64,000 nt of DNA from Acidobacteriota bacterium (GTDB lineage Bacteria > Acidobacteriota > Blastocatellia > Pyrinomonadales > Pyrinomonadaceae), in the NCBI GenBank assembly GCA_016700075.1, contig CP065000.1, positions 2,108,001 to 2,172,000 of the forward strand, in the 5' to 3' direction. Of the stretch, positions 15,690-23,832 are shown piece by piece (positions within the stretch are counted from its first letter, which is position 1; each line of letters begins with the position of its first letter). Position numbers and translations under genes: made by a program. The notes beneath the pieces are model-generated. The model was given only the letters and a program-made list of their open reading frames with translations, was not told the DNA's origin and did no database searches.

Positions 15690-16589
15690 ATGCCAGATGC
15701 GAGACGCAACAGAGTATTCAAACTGGAACGGGACGATATTCGTTTTCCTATATGGAGAAAGAAAGTAGATGGTTCCATTTTTAACGAGCGAATGATAACT
15801 GTTCCAAACTCGTTTGTTGGCTTTTGGAAGCTTAAAAGACGGTTTGCGGGGATCCGGTCTAAGAGAGACGAAAAAAGTATCGTCCCAATCTTTTTTGAAG
15901 GTGAAAAGTTCGCAGGTAATATCACGGGACACAAGACCAGATCCAATTTATTTCGCATTTCATATGGTGCCGATCTAGCTGAAAAGTTGAAGGATACATT
16001 CGCAATGTCCTTTATGCGCGATCTCGAGTTCAAGCTTGGTGACTACGCCAATGATGAAAGGCGAGAGAATATTGAAGATCTCATACCTTTTTGGGAATTC
16101 CTCGATGTCGAATATGACGACATAAAGAATGAGATATTTTTTACTTGCCATTATCGGCAAAGACCACATTTCTCTCATCTGTTCAAGAAGATAGTGGATT
16201 CTACTATTCTAAGCCGTATTGAATTAGAGTTTGAAAGCAAGCATGAGAAGCGAATAATTAACAGCAAGTGGTATCCTAGATCAGAGCTAAAGAATCATTT
16301 TGACGCAAAAAATGTTCTTTACTTTCTGCTCGATGAACCTAGTCAACAAATCTATGTTGGAGAGGCTAGTTCGTTGAAATCAAGGCTCTCCGCCAAAAGA
16401 CCAGAAATCCCGACTTGGACGCACTTTCGATACGATATCCTTCCGCCCCTCCTTGAGCCTTTTCGGGTTGAGATAGAGTTTATGATGATCTCCGCATTTA
16501 TGAACCTCTGTCGTTGCGACTCATTTAAGGGTAAACCGAAGATTATCTCTGAGTATCAATTGATGAATAAGAAATATCTGTCTAAATAG
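15690..16589 (+). CDS. GIY-YIG domain nuclease, probable restriction endonuclease of the island
   Basis: The C-terminal region carries a GIY-YIG nuclease core. NVLYFLLDEP (about residues 210-219) matches the GIY strand, QQIYVGEASSLKSRLS (about 223-238) matches YIG with the following catalytic Arg, and VEIEFMMISAF supplies a candidate metal-binding Glu near 275. Several type II endonucleases, such as Eco29kI and Hpy188I, use this fold. The N-terminal 200 residues have no recognised domain and may bind DNA. Its place as last gene of a vsr-controller-methyltransferase operon makes the restriction role likely. The gene is clearly AT-richer than the chromosome around it. The recognition site is unknown. 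Confidence 0.7.
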   Translation: MPDARRNRVFKLERDDIRFPIWRKKVDGSIFNERMITVPNSFVGFWKLKRRFAGIRSKRDEKSIVPIFFEGEKFAGNITGHKTRSNLFRISYGADLAEKLKDTFAMSFMRDLEFKLGDYANDERRENIEDLIPFWEFLDVEYDDIKNEIFFTCHYRQRPHFSHLFKKIVDSTILSRIELEFESKHEKRIINSKWYPRSELKNHFDAKNVLYFLLDEPSQQIYVGEASSLKSRLSAKRPEIPTWTHFRYDILPPLLEPFRVEIEFMMISAFMNLCRCDSFKGKPKIISEYQLMNKKYLSK

Positions 16590-16720
16590 CTTTTTGCCGA
16601 AGGCTTTGAGTAGGGCTTTGTCGGCCATATGTGGCAGTTGTCGGTGGCCGGTGGTCCGTTGTCAGGAAAAACGATCGGGCAGTGTGCCCGCGTTCCGACC
16701 GCACGCGTGAGATCACACTA

Positions 16721-16757
16721 TACGCATTGTATGCAGGCGATCAACATACAATGCGTA
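16721..16757. repeat. Perfect 13-bp inverted repeat
   Basis: TACGCATTGTATG (16721-16733) and CATACAATGCGTA (16745-16757) are exact reverse complements around an 11-nt loop. No poly-T follows, so it is not an ordinary terminator. It differs in sequence from the neighbouring GC-rich palindromes. Confidence 0.75.
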
Positions 16758-16777
16758 GCGGCGGGGTTTGTGTGTTT

Positions 16778-16910
16778 GGAATTGCCCCGCTCTTTAGAGC
16801 GGGGGCAGATGGGCATAAAAGAAATCGGGCTTTAGCCCAATGACCGGTTTGGGCTGAAGCCCATCATTTGTGGGCAAACAAGACCCCGCTCTGAAGAGCG
16901 GGGCAATTCC
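16778..16910. repeat. Nested inverted repeat with 16-bp perfect outer arms
   Basis: GGAATTGCCCCGCTCT (16778-16793) and AGAGCGGGGCAATTCC (16895-16910) are exact complements. Inside lie smaller stems GGGCTTTAGCCC (16828-16837 region) and GGGCTGAAGCCC (16851-16862). Each outer arm also begins its own local hairpin (GCTCTTTAGAGC and GCTCTGAAGAGC). The whole could fold into a branched structure. Confidence 0.7.
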
Positions 16911-16932
16911 CAATGGAAGCGGGGCAAATGAG

Positions 16933-16957
16933 ATGCAGGCTGGCAGCCTGCGGTCCG
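16933..16957. repeat. Intergenic copy of the palindrome found inside ileS
   Basis: GCAGGCT-GGC-AGCCTGC at 16935-16951, followed by GGTCCG, is the same unit as at 36993-37015 and 37059-37080 within the ileS coding sequence. Confidence 0.75.
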
Positions 16958-16964
16958 GCAATGA

Positions 16965-17160
16965 AATGCGGGCAGGGATGCCCGCGTTCCCGGCGTGCGG
17001 TCTGAAGATGCGGGCAGGGATTCCCGCGTTCCCGGCGTGCGGTCTGAAGATGCGGGCAGGGATTCCCGCGTTCCCGGCAGGCGGTCTGAAGATGCGGGCA
17101 AGATGCCCGCGTTCCCGGCGTGCGGTCTGAAGATGCGGGCAGGGATGCCCGCGTTCCATT
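16965..17160. repeat. 42-bp palindromic tandem repeat, about 4.7 copies
   Basis: Units begin at 16965, 17007, 17049, 17091 (41 bp, one base short) and 17132 (truncated at 29 bp). Each holds the stem GCGGGCA/TGCCCGC or a one-base variant, followed by GTTCCCGGCGTGCGGTCTGA. The last partial unit runs into the TAA stop of the serine hydrolase gene. Direct head-to-tail copies without spacers exclude a CRISPR array. Confidence 0.85.
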
Positions 17161-19585
17161 AGTCCAATTTCCGCGGGGCGAAGAGCTTGTCGTCGATCGC
17201 GGCGTTGTGACGGACGGACGTCGTTACGGCGACGTTGCGGCCCATCGACGGCGTTTCGGTCGTGGTGCGGAACGGCAGCCAGACGCCGTCAACCTCGCGG
17301 TAATCGGCGAAATCGGACGTGTAGGGCAACTGGATCGAACTGGTGCCCGAGACGATGACGCCTTCGCGGCGGACGGGGCGGAACGTCTTGGTCGAATAGT
17401 GCTCGCGATACGGCGTGCCGTCGCGTGGCGTAAAGCTGACGATCCACGTCTCTTCGTCGCCGACCTTGCCCTTGCCGGTGATCTCGATCTTTGAGAAATA
17501 CTTTTCAAGCTCGAGCGCCGCATATAGATCGGCACCGCGTGCCGTGTCGGCCAGCCGTTTGCCGGTCAGTTTCTCGTTGGGGGCAAATGTGTATATCTCC
17601 TCGCCGTTCTTGCCGTCAAAATAGCTCCACATTTGGCCGATGTCTTTGCCGATGGCGGTGAATTTCGTCTCGGTGGCGGTGCGGTTCGGCGCCTTTGCCC
17701 ATGAGGTCGTTTTTGCACGGACGCCCTGATTTTCCAGGTTCACGTCCATTTCAATCACACGCGACGTGATGCGGCGGATGTTCGCTTCGCCACCCATAGC
17801 GTCGATGGCCTTTTTCATCAGCTCGTCAACCGTTATGCCGTAGTCAACAGTGCCGGCGGCCGCCGAGCGTTTGAATTCGAACACGCCTTCGGGCTGATTC
17901 ACCGCGACGGCCGCCACGGCGCCTTTGTCATCGCGTTTGACGGTCAGAAAATACGTGTCGGGCAGCGGCTGCATCGCGAATTCGTCCTTTTTGCGTTCGC
18001 GGAGTTCGTAGGGCTGCTGGCCGGGGATGTTGAACGTGACCTTGCCGGCGTCGTCCTTGACCTCGATCAGGCCGGCGGCTCCGGGAGCGTCGTATTTGCC
18101 GACGAGTTCTTTCGCGGGATTCGCGCCTGATTCGGCCGTTGTTTTTGCGGGCTCTGCGCCGGCACGCGGTGCCTTGCTCGTACGTCCGGGCTGAACGAGT
18201 TCGAGCTCGGCGGCCTGGCCTTCGGCGGGCGAGAAGTTCGCCGCGAAACCGTCGGGCAGCCCCGCGGGTTTGAATTTACGCGGACCTGTCGGCTCCAGCG
18301 CGTAAGGCGGCTGGCCGGGCAGCGTCATCACGAGCTTGCCTTCTTTTATGCTGACATCGATCTCGACCGTCGGCGTCAGGTTGTATTTGCCCGCGAGCTT
18401 CTGCATCTCGTCGGCCGTAACCGACGGCATCGCCGCCGGATCGCGGAGCATGCGGTCCCAGATGACGTCCATCAGCTCGTTGCCGAGCGGCGCGTTTCCG
18501 ACGTTCATCAGCAGAGCGAAACCGAGCTTCTTTTCCGGCATGAAACCGACGAGCGACGTAAAGCCGTCGATGTTGCCGCCGTGCTGGACGACGGTCATGC
18601 CGTTCCACGTTTGGACGAACCAACCGAGCCCGTAACCTACTGAGCCCGTTGGCGTTACCTTCATATGCGGCTTGATCCATTCTGCAAAGCTCGCATCGGA
18701 AATGAGCTGTTTGTCGCCAACCTTGCCGCGGTTCATCGCAAAACGCAGCCATTTCGCCATGTCGTTCGCCGATGAATTAATAGAGCCCGCGGGCGCCGTG
18801 TCGGTGATCTCGCGAAACGGCACGCGTATGTGTTCTTTGGTGTCGGTGTTGTAGTTGTAGCCGAACGCGTAGTCCTTCGCTTTCTGCATATCGGCTGCGG
18901 TCATGCTGCTGTTCGTCATGCCGAGCGGCTTGAAGATCCGCTCGGGCACGAAACGCTCCCACGGCATCTTTTGCGCTTCTGCGACGGCCTCACCCGCGGC
19001 GGCGAACATTATGTTCTGATAGCCGAACTTTTCGCCGAGCTTGGCGTCGGGCTTTGCCTCGCCAACAACGCGGATCAGTTCCTGCCGCGTCAGACGGCCG
19101 GTGATCATCGCCAGGTCTGTGCGCGTCAGCCCCGAAGAATGCGTCAGCAGATCGCGTATGGTGATGTTCTTGTCCGTGTCGGGGTCAGCCATTTTGAAAT
19201 ACGGGAGTACCTTTTTTGGAGAATCGTTGAGCGAAAATTTGCCGTCCTCCGCAGTCATCAAAACCGACAGGCCCGTGAACGCTTTGGTCGCCGACGCTAT
19301 CGGTAGCTGCGTGTCGGCCGTGACGGGCACCTTGCCTTCGAGATCCTTGTAGCCGAGTCCTTTTGCGTAAATGACCTCGTCGTCCTTGACGATCACCAGC
19401 GACATTCCGGGAATTCCGAGCTCAGCACGGCGTTTTTCGGCGCGTTCTTCGATTGACGCAAGCCGTGCGGCATATGGATTTGCTGCCGCTGTCGCGGTTC
19501 CGGTCTGTCCGAGTGCGGCAAGTGGCATCGCCGACATCATCAGGGCAAAAACGAGCGAAAGTGTGTAAAGGTAGCGGTATCTCAT
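17159..19585 (-). CDS. Exported beta-lactamase-family serine hydrolase with two DUF3471-like repeats and a C-terminal sorting-like domain
   Basis: A signal peptide (residues 1-26, ending LAALGQ) sends the 808-residue product to the periplasm. Residues about 40-390 form a class C beta-lactamase/esterase fold with SxxK as IASATKAFT, YxN as FGYQNIMF and HGG as VVQHGGNIDGF. Two similar domains follow, each with a LAGKYN or LVGKYD start and a PGQxPYxL core, resembling DUF3471. The last 230 residues resemble outer-membrane lipoprotein-sorting domains (LMKKAIDAMGGEANIRRITS). Its substrate is unknown; relatives cleave D-amino peptides or esters. ATG 19585 is used; a TTG three codons upstream with GGGGA at better spacing is possible. 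The stop codon lies in a tandem repeat unit. Confidence 0.88.
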   Translation of the reverse strand: MRYRYLYTLSLVFALMMSAMPLAALGQTGTATAAANPYAARLASIEERAEKRRAELGIPGMSLVIVKDDEVIYAKGLGYKDLEGKVPVTADTQLPIASATKAFTGLSVLMTAEDGKFSLNDSPKKVLPYFKMADPDTDKNITIRDLLTHSSGLTRTDLAMITGRLTRQELIRVVGEAKPDAKLGEKFGYQNIMFAAAGEAVAEAQKMPWERFVPERIFKPLGMTNSSMTAADMQKAKDYAFGYNYNTDTKEHIRVPFREITDTAPAGSINSSANDMAKWLRFAMNRGKVGDKQLISDASFAEWIKPHMKVTPTGSVGYGLGWFVQTWNGMTVVQHGGNIDGFTSLVGFMPEKKLGFALLMNVGNAPLGNELMDVIWDRMLRDPAAMPSVTADEMQKLAGKYNLTPTVEIDVSIKEGKLVMTLPGQPPYALEPTGPRKFKPAGLPDGFAANFSPAEGQAAELELVQPGRTSKAPRAGAEPAKTTAESGANPAKELVGKYDAPGAAGLIEVKDDAGKVTFNIPGQQPYELRERKKDEFAMQPLPDTYFLTVKRDDKGAVAAVAVNQPEGVFEFKRSAAAGTVDYGITVDELMKKAIDAMGGEANIRRITSRVIEMDVNLENQGVRAKTTSWAKAPNRTATETKFTAIGKDIGQMWSYFDGKNGEEIYTFAPNEKLTGKRLADTARGADLYAALELEKYFSKIEITGKGKVGDEETWIVSFTPRDGTPYREHYSTKTFRPVRREGVIVSGTSSIQLPYTSDFADYREVDGVWLPFRTTTETPSMGRNVAVTTSVRHNAAIDDKLFAPRKLD

Positions 19586-19756
19586 TTTCAACAAAATAAT
19601 TTCCCCAATAAATGTATAAGTCTTATATACGAACGAACCCGTAATATGGTTCTACGACCGTCTTTACATTTGTGTTAATGGTTTAGAATAGTGTATTCCA
19701 GTTCGGGCTAGATTCCAATGAAACATATCATGACATGAAGCTAGCCCGCTGACCGT

Positions 19757-20572
19757 ATGAACTCAAGCCTCTATACGATCCCGCCCGGCATCGACGATGC
19801 GGTTGATGAGATATGCCTTGTCGCCGATACGGTCGAGGGATATCTACATCCAAATGAAAAGCGCTTTCTCGCCATCGTCGGAGCTATTCCGACCACTGAA
19901 GGCGAGATCCTTGAAGTAGGTGCATTTAAGGGCAAATCGACGGTCATTCTTGCGCGGGCCGCTCGGTTGAGTGACGGTGCGATGGTTCATTCCGTAGATC
20001 CGATGACGGCTCCGTCGATTACGGATCCAGATCTGAAAGGCGCCTTGAGCACGTTGGCGGATTTTCGAGAAAATGTCCGAAAGACCGGCGTCGAAGACGC
20101 AATTACCTTGCATCAGATGTTCTCGCAGGAGCTTGCACCGACGTGGGACCGCAAGCTCCGCCTGCTCTGGATCGACGGCGATCATTTGTATGCAGGCGTC
20201 CGAGCCGACATCGAAGGGTTTATGCCGCACTTGGCCGACGGGGCGATAGTCGCATTTCACGACGTATTGCACAGGTACGATGGGGGCATTCGCGTTTTCG
20301 CGGAGAACATACTACTTTCGCCGCATTTCGGAGCTTTTGGGTTTTCCGGCTCGATCGGTTGGGCTCAGTTTCATGCGGACGGCGACACCGCGGAATTCAC
20401 AAAACAGAAGATCAAATTCTATCGCCGGCTCGCTCGCATGATCCCGTATCACGTTTATCCGGCAAAACTCTCGCGATTTGAGAAAGAAAAATATAACTTT
20501 TACAAGTTTCTAGTGCCTCACGGACGCGTTGATCCGAATAAGTGGGTGAAGCAGCTAAAGACGAAGCGATGA
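19757..20572 (+). CDS. Class I SAM-dependent methyltransferase (Methyltransf_24-like)
   Basis: Residues about 50-180 show a Rossmann methyltransferase: EILEVGAFKGKSTVILARAA (motif I), MVHSVDPM (motif II acidic loop), and KLRLLWIDGDHLYAGVRADI, whose WIDGDHxY signature is typical of cephalosporin hydroxylase and Methyltransf_24 relatives. GAIVAFHDVLHRYDGGIRVF follows. The substrate is unknown; many homologues act in sugar or surface polymer modification. The gene overlaps the downstream esterase by four bases (ATGA), so both are probably co-transcribed. The ATG at 19757 follows an AT-rich 160-bp gap that likely holds divergent promoters for this gene and the serine hydrolase. Confidence 0.8.
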   Translation: MNSSLYTIPPGIDDAVDEICLVADTVEGYLHPNEKRFLAIVGAIPTTEGEILEVGAFKGKSTVILARAARLSDGAMVHSVDPMTAPSITDPDLKGALSTLADFRENVRKTGVEDAITLHQMFSQELAPTWDRKLRLLWIDGDHLYAGVRADIEGFMPHLADGAIVAFHDVLHRYDGGIRVFAENILLSPHFGAFGFSGSIGWAQFHADGDTAEFTKQKIKFYRRLARMIPYHVYPAKLSRFEKEKYNFYKFLVPHGRVDPNKWVKQLKTKR

Positions 20573-21240
20573 CACGAACGGACCTTACAGTAAAAGCAGA
20601 GATCGAGCTTTACTACGACGTTCACATTCCGGACGGCTCGGACGGCCCACTGCCGCTGCTGATCGCCGTTCACGGTTACGGTGCGCACAAACGCTATATG
20701 ATGCGCGAAGCTCGTGCCGTTGCGGGCGAGCGTTTCTTGATAGCGTCGATCGAGGCTCCTCATCCGCATTACAGGCAGACGGCCGAAGGCTATCGCATTG
20801 GCTATGGATGGCTTTCAGACCAGAAACCCGAGCAGCACATCAGGCTGCATCACAAATTCGTGCTCGACGTGATCGAAGCGCTCGACAGCGAAGGCCTGAT
20901 CGACCGCGGGCGTGTTTTCATTTACGGATTTTCGCAGGCGTGCGCTCTGAATTTCCGTTTCGCGTTCACTAATCCGGAAATTCTCCGCGGCGTGATAGGC
21001 GTATGCGGCGGCATTCCCGGCGATATTGATACGAACGAAATGTATCGGCCATTCGATGCCGAGACGCTGTATCTATATGGCGACGTTGACGAATTTTACA
21101 CGCAGGAGCAGTTCGCGGGCCATGATGCAAAGCTCCGCACGCTGCTCCCGAATTACACCTCAAAACAATACACCGCAAAGCACGAGATCACCGACGCGAT
21201 GCGTGACGACATTCGTGCTTTCTTGCTGGAACACGCGTGA
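20569..21240 (+). CDS. Alpha/beta-hydrolase, carboxylesterase/phospholipase type
   Basis: The 223-residue cytoplasmic protein has the esterase family layout: oxyanion region LLIAVHGYGAH (about residues 28-38), nucleophile elbow FIYGFSQACALNFRFAF with Ser near 118, acid region LYLYGDVDEFYT, and a C-terminal His candidate in KHEI. The start is set at the ATG that overlaps the preceding methyltransferase stop; the earlier GTG at 20542 lies inside that gene. The paired methyltransferase suggests a joint role, but no substrate is evident. It faces the S9 peptidase gene, with adjoining stop codons at 21240 and 21241. Confidence 0.85.
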   Translation: MTRTDLTVKAEIELYYDVHIPDGSDGPLPLLIAVHGYGAHKRYMMREARAVAGERFLIASIEAPHPHYRQTAEGYRIGYGWLSDQKPEQHIRLHHKFVLDVIEALDSEGLIDRGRVFIYGFSQACALNFRFAFTNPEILRGVIGVCGGIPGDIDTNEMYRPFDAETLYLYGDVDEFYTQEQFAGHDAKLRTLLPNYTSKQYTAKHEITDAMRDDIRAFLLEHA

Positions 21241-23724
21241 TCAGGGCACGCGGCGGAGTTCGACACGCTGTGTTCCCCGCGGCGTCAGCGGCTGAACGCC
21301 GTCTGCTGCAGGTTTGTCATCGACCGTAAGGATCTCCTGTTCCAGAACCTCGCCGCGCATACGCATAGAGCTGACGAAGAGGCGACCGGCGGTGCGGAAC
21401 GGAACGACGAACGTTTCGCCGATGATGCGGCCGGTCAGGCGTGTTCCGTCGCCTTCGTCGATGTAGAGGTCTTCCGCGCCGGTGCCGCGGCAGAGTTTGT
21501 AGTCCTTCACAGTGGTTTTGCCGTCTTCAAGGTACGTCGTTTTCCACGCGGTGCAGGAATTGTCCGCCGACGGCATCGGGCCGATCTCCATCGTTACTTC
21601 GACCTTAGGTGCGTTGGGTTTTGCGGGAAGGTCTTTCAGCTCTCCTTTCCACGTTCCCTGCCAGCGGGCGATCATCGCCGGCGGGGTTGCTGGTTTGCCA
21701 AGCACGTATTTGTCGTACCAGCCGAGGTTGCGTTCCCAGCGGTCGCGCTGATAACTGGGCCGCTGAATGCCGTGGTTCTCGTTGGGATATATGATCAACT
21801 GCGTGTCGATGCCGAGGCTTCTGAGTGCTTGATACATCTGCTGACTGCCTTCGATCGGCACGTTGAAATCACGTTCGCCGCCCATGTAGAGCGTCGGTGT
21901 CGTTATCCGGTTGGCCTTTAGGAACGGGTACGAGAGCTTCTGATATGTTTCCCATGCCTTCGGGTCCCAGGGCGGGCCGATCTCGTTGTCGTATTGCGTG
22001 ATGTAATGGTCCGTTCCGTAGAACGACACTGTGAACGCCGTGCCCGCACCGCTGACGCCCGCTTTGAAACGGTTGTCCGATGCGATCAGGTAATTGGTCA
22101 AAATGCCGCCGTAACTCCAGCCGCCAAGGCCGAGGCGTTCAGGATCGGCGACGCCGGCCTTCACGATGTGATCCATTCCGGCGAGCAGGTCGCGGACCTC
22201 CCAATTACCCCAATCGGCCGCGATCTTTCGCGAGAACGCCTTGCCGCGGCCCGAGCTGCCGCGGTAATTTACGGCGTAAACGGCGTAGCCGTTCGCGGCG
22301 AAAAAGTGACGCTCGGTGCTGTAGCTGAACTGATCCTGAGCGTTCGGGCCGCCGTGAATGCGGAGAAGCAGCGGAACTTTTGTCCCGCGCTGATAGCCGA
22401 CGGGATATGTGATGACGGCGCCGATGGTCGTTCCGTCCTCGCCTTTGAATTCGACGCCTTCCGTCAGCGGCATTTCGAATTGCGAGAACAGTTCTTCGTT
22501 CTGCCGTGTGAGTTGCCTCACTCTGCCGTTCTCAAATGCGTAGATCTCATTCGGGCGGTCGAGCTTTCCGACAAGCATCACGATTCGGCCTTTCGACCAA
22601 CTCCACGAACTGCCGACGAACGGCGGCTGTATCAACTTTTCGACCGGCCCGCCGGCGAGTGCCGCACGTGCAGGATAAACGGATCGGTCATCGGTCACGA
22701 AAAAGTGTATGTGCTTGCCGTCGCCGCTGAAGCGAACCTGAGAAACTCCGCGGTCGATGTCCTGAGCTGCCTTCAGCCGATACGGAGCGGCGCTGCCGTC
22801 AGCAGCGACCATCGCGAGGTGCGGCGTCTGATATGCGTCGATCTCGATGCCGTCATTTTCGATGTAGGCGAGCCATTTTCCGTCTGGGCTCCATTCAGGC
22901 CGCGCCCGCGTAGCACGGTTCGCAGTCGGCGTGACCTGCTTCTCAGTTGAGCCTGCTTTCGCGTCAGCGACAAAAAGCTGCGCACCCGAGTCGCGGTCGG
23001 GATCTTCTCGGCGATTGCTGAAAAACGCTATCCGCGTACCGTCCGGCGACCATGTTGGCTGGCCTTCGTCCCACTTGCTTTTGGTCAGGCGTTCGAGTTT
23101 TTTGGATGCGATATCGTAAATATAGACATAGCTCTTGCGGTTGGAGAGCAGATAGCCCTGGCCGTCCTGTTTGAAACGATAGCGGTCGATGGCGATCGGT
23201 TTCGGGACACGCGGCGTGCCGCCGGCAGGTGCGTCGCCCGCGGGTTCGTCCGGATCGGGATCGCCGACGACCATCGCCATGCGTTTGGAATCGGGTGACC
23301 ACTCATAGCCTTGCAGGCGTCCTTTTATGTCGGTCAACTGACGAGCTTCGCCGCCGCCCAGTTCAAGCAGCCAGATCTGGCTGCCGCGGTTCGGTCCGGG
23401 ACGGCCCGATACGAAGGACAGATATTTTCCGTCGGGGCTCCAACGCGGCTGGCTCTCGCTTTCGGTCTCGGTAAACGTAATGCGGCGTTCGCCGGTGCCG
23501 TCATAACGGATCATCCAGATGTCGCTCTGCGAACGGTCGGCTTTGGTATCAGTGTTTGACAGAACGTAAGCGACCCATTCGCCGTCGGGCGAAAGCTGCG
23601 GATCGCCGACGTTCTTTATCTTAAAGATGTCGTCGATCGTGAACTGCCGTTTTGCCTGAGCTAAGCCGACGGTCGTAAGTGCTGCAATTACAATAAATAG
23701 CGAGATCGTGCGTCGAAGTGTCAT
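21241..23724 (-). CDS. Exported S9 family prolyl oligopeptidase/acylaminoacyl peptidase with extra C-terminal domain
   Basis: A signal peptide (about 22 residues, ending GLAQA) precedes a WD40-like beta-propeller with repeated SPDGxWxAY and WSPDGTRIAF units (about residues 25-420). The peptidase S9 catalytic domain (about 430-670) has Ser in LGGWSYGGIL, Asp in GERDFNVPI and His in YPNENHGIQ. It probably cleaves short peptides in the periplasm. A further 150 residues follow (from about PPAMIARWQGTW to the end), rich in beta-strand and containing two Cys; this appendage is not part of the usual enzyme. The stop adjoins that of the convergent esterase. Confidence 0.92.
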   Translation of the reverse strand: MTLRRTISLFIVIAALTTVGLAQAKRQFTIDDIFKIKNVGDPQLSPDGEWVAYVLSNTDTKADRSQSDIWMIRYDGTGERRITFTETESESQPRWSPDGKYLSFVSGRPGPNRGSQIWLLELGGGEARQLTDIKGRLQGYEWSPDSKRMAMVVGDPDPDEPAGDAPAGGTPRVPKPIAIDRYRFKQDGQGYLLSNRKSYVYIYDIASKKLERLTKSKWDEGQPTWSPDGTRIAFFSNRREDPDRDSGAQLFVADAKAGSTEKQVTPTANRATRARPEWSPDGKWLAYIENDGIEIDAYQTPHLAMVAADGSAAPYRLKAAQDIDRGVSQVRFSGDGKHIHFFVTDDRSVYPARAALAGGPVEKLIQPPFVGSSWSWSKGRIVMLVGKLDRPNEIYAFENGRVRQLTRQNEELFSQFEMPLTEGVEFKGEDGTTIGAVITYPVGYQRGTKVPLLLRIHGGPNAQDQFSYSTERHFFAANGYAVYAVNYRGSSGRGKAFSRKIAADWGNWEVRDLLAGMDHIVKAGVADPERLGLGGWSYGGILTNYLIASDNRFKAGVSGAGTAFTVSFYGTDHYITQYDNEIGPPWDPKAWETYQKLSYPFLKANRITTPTLYMGGERDFNVPIEGSQQMYQALRSLGIDTQLIIYPNENHGIQRPSYQRDRWERNLGWYDKYVLGKPATPPAMIARWQGTWKGELKDLPAKPNAPKVEVTMEIGPMPSADNSCTAWKTTYLEDGKTTVKDYKLCRGTGAEDLYIDEGDGTRLTGRIIGETFVVPFRTAGRLFVSSMRMRGEVLEQEILTVDDKPAADGVQPLTPRGTQRVELRRVP

Positions 23725-23832
23725 AAGATATCGGCGGCATTCCGCAAGCCTAAGGCCGGCTGCGGAAAACGCGGTTTCCTTTTTTTGAGAAATTCAGAAC
23801 AGAGAGATTATTCATTCGCCCTGCGGTCAAAG

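Larger units (their letters stand above)
16590..17158. other. Gene-free palindrome cluster between the restriction-modification island and the serine hydrolase
   Basis: No credible gene is present in these 570 bp. From left to right they hold a GGCCGGTGG-type simple stretch (16645-16655), a GGGCAGTGTGCCCG palindrome (16677-16690), a perfect 13-bp inverted repeat, a nested 16-bp inverted repeat with inner stems, a GCAGGCT-GGC-AGCCTGC palindrome shared with ileS, and a 42-bp tandem repeat. The small ORFs here are translations of repeats. Confidence 0.8.

Noticed and set aside
16832..17159. Repetitive ORFs with periodic peptides in the palindrome cluster
   Set aside because: Their periodicity simply reflects the 42-bp repeat (42 is divisible by three), and one unit is 41 bp, which would shift the frame.
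16965..17160. Possible CRISPR array
   Set aside because: The 42-bp units are direct head-to-tail copies without unique spacers, and no cas gene is in the window.
21994..22950. 318-codon plus-strand frame opposite the S9 peptidase
   Set aside because: Reverse-frame shadow of a conserved gene; no domain seen.
23740..23788. Terminator-like stems followed by TTTTTTT on the plus strand upstream of the S9 peptidase start
   Set aside because: No plus-strand gene ends nearby, so a terminator role is not supported; the stems (TTCCGCA/TGCGGAA and GGAAA/TTTCC) are left as unassigned.
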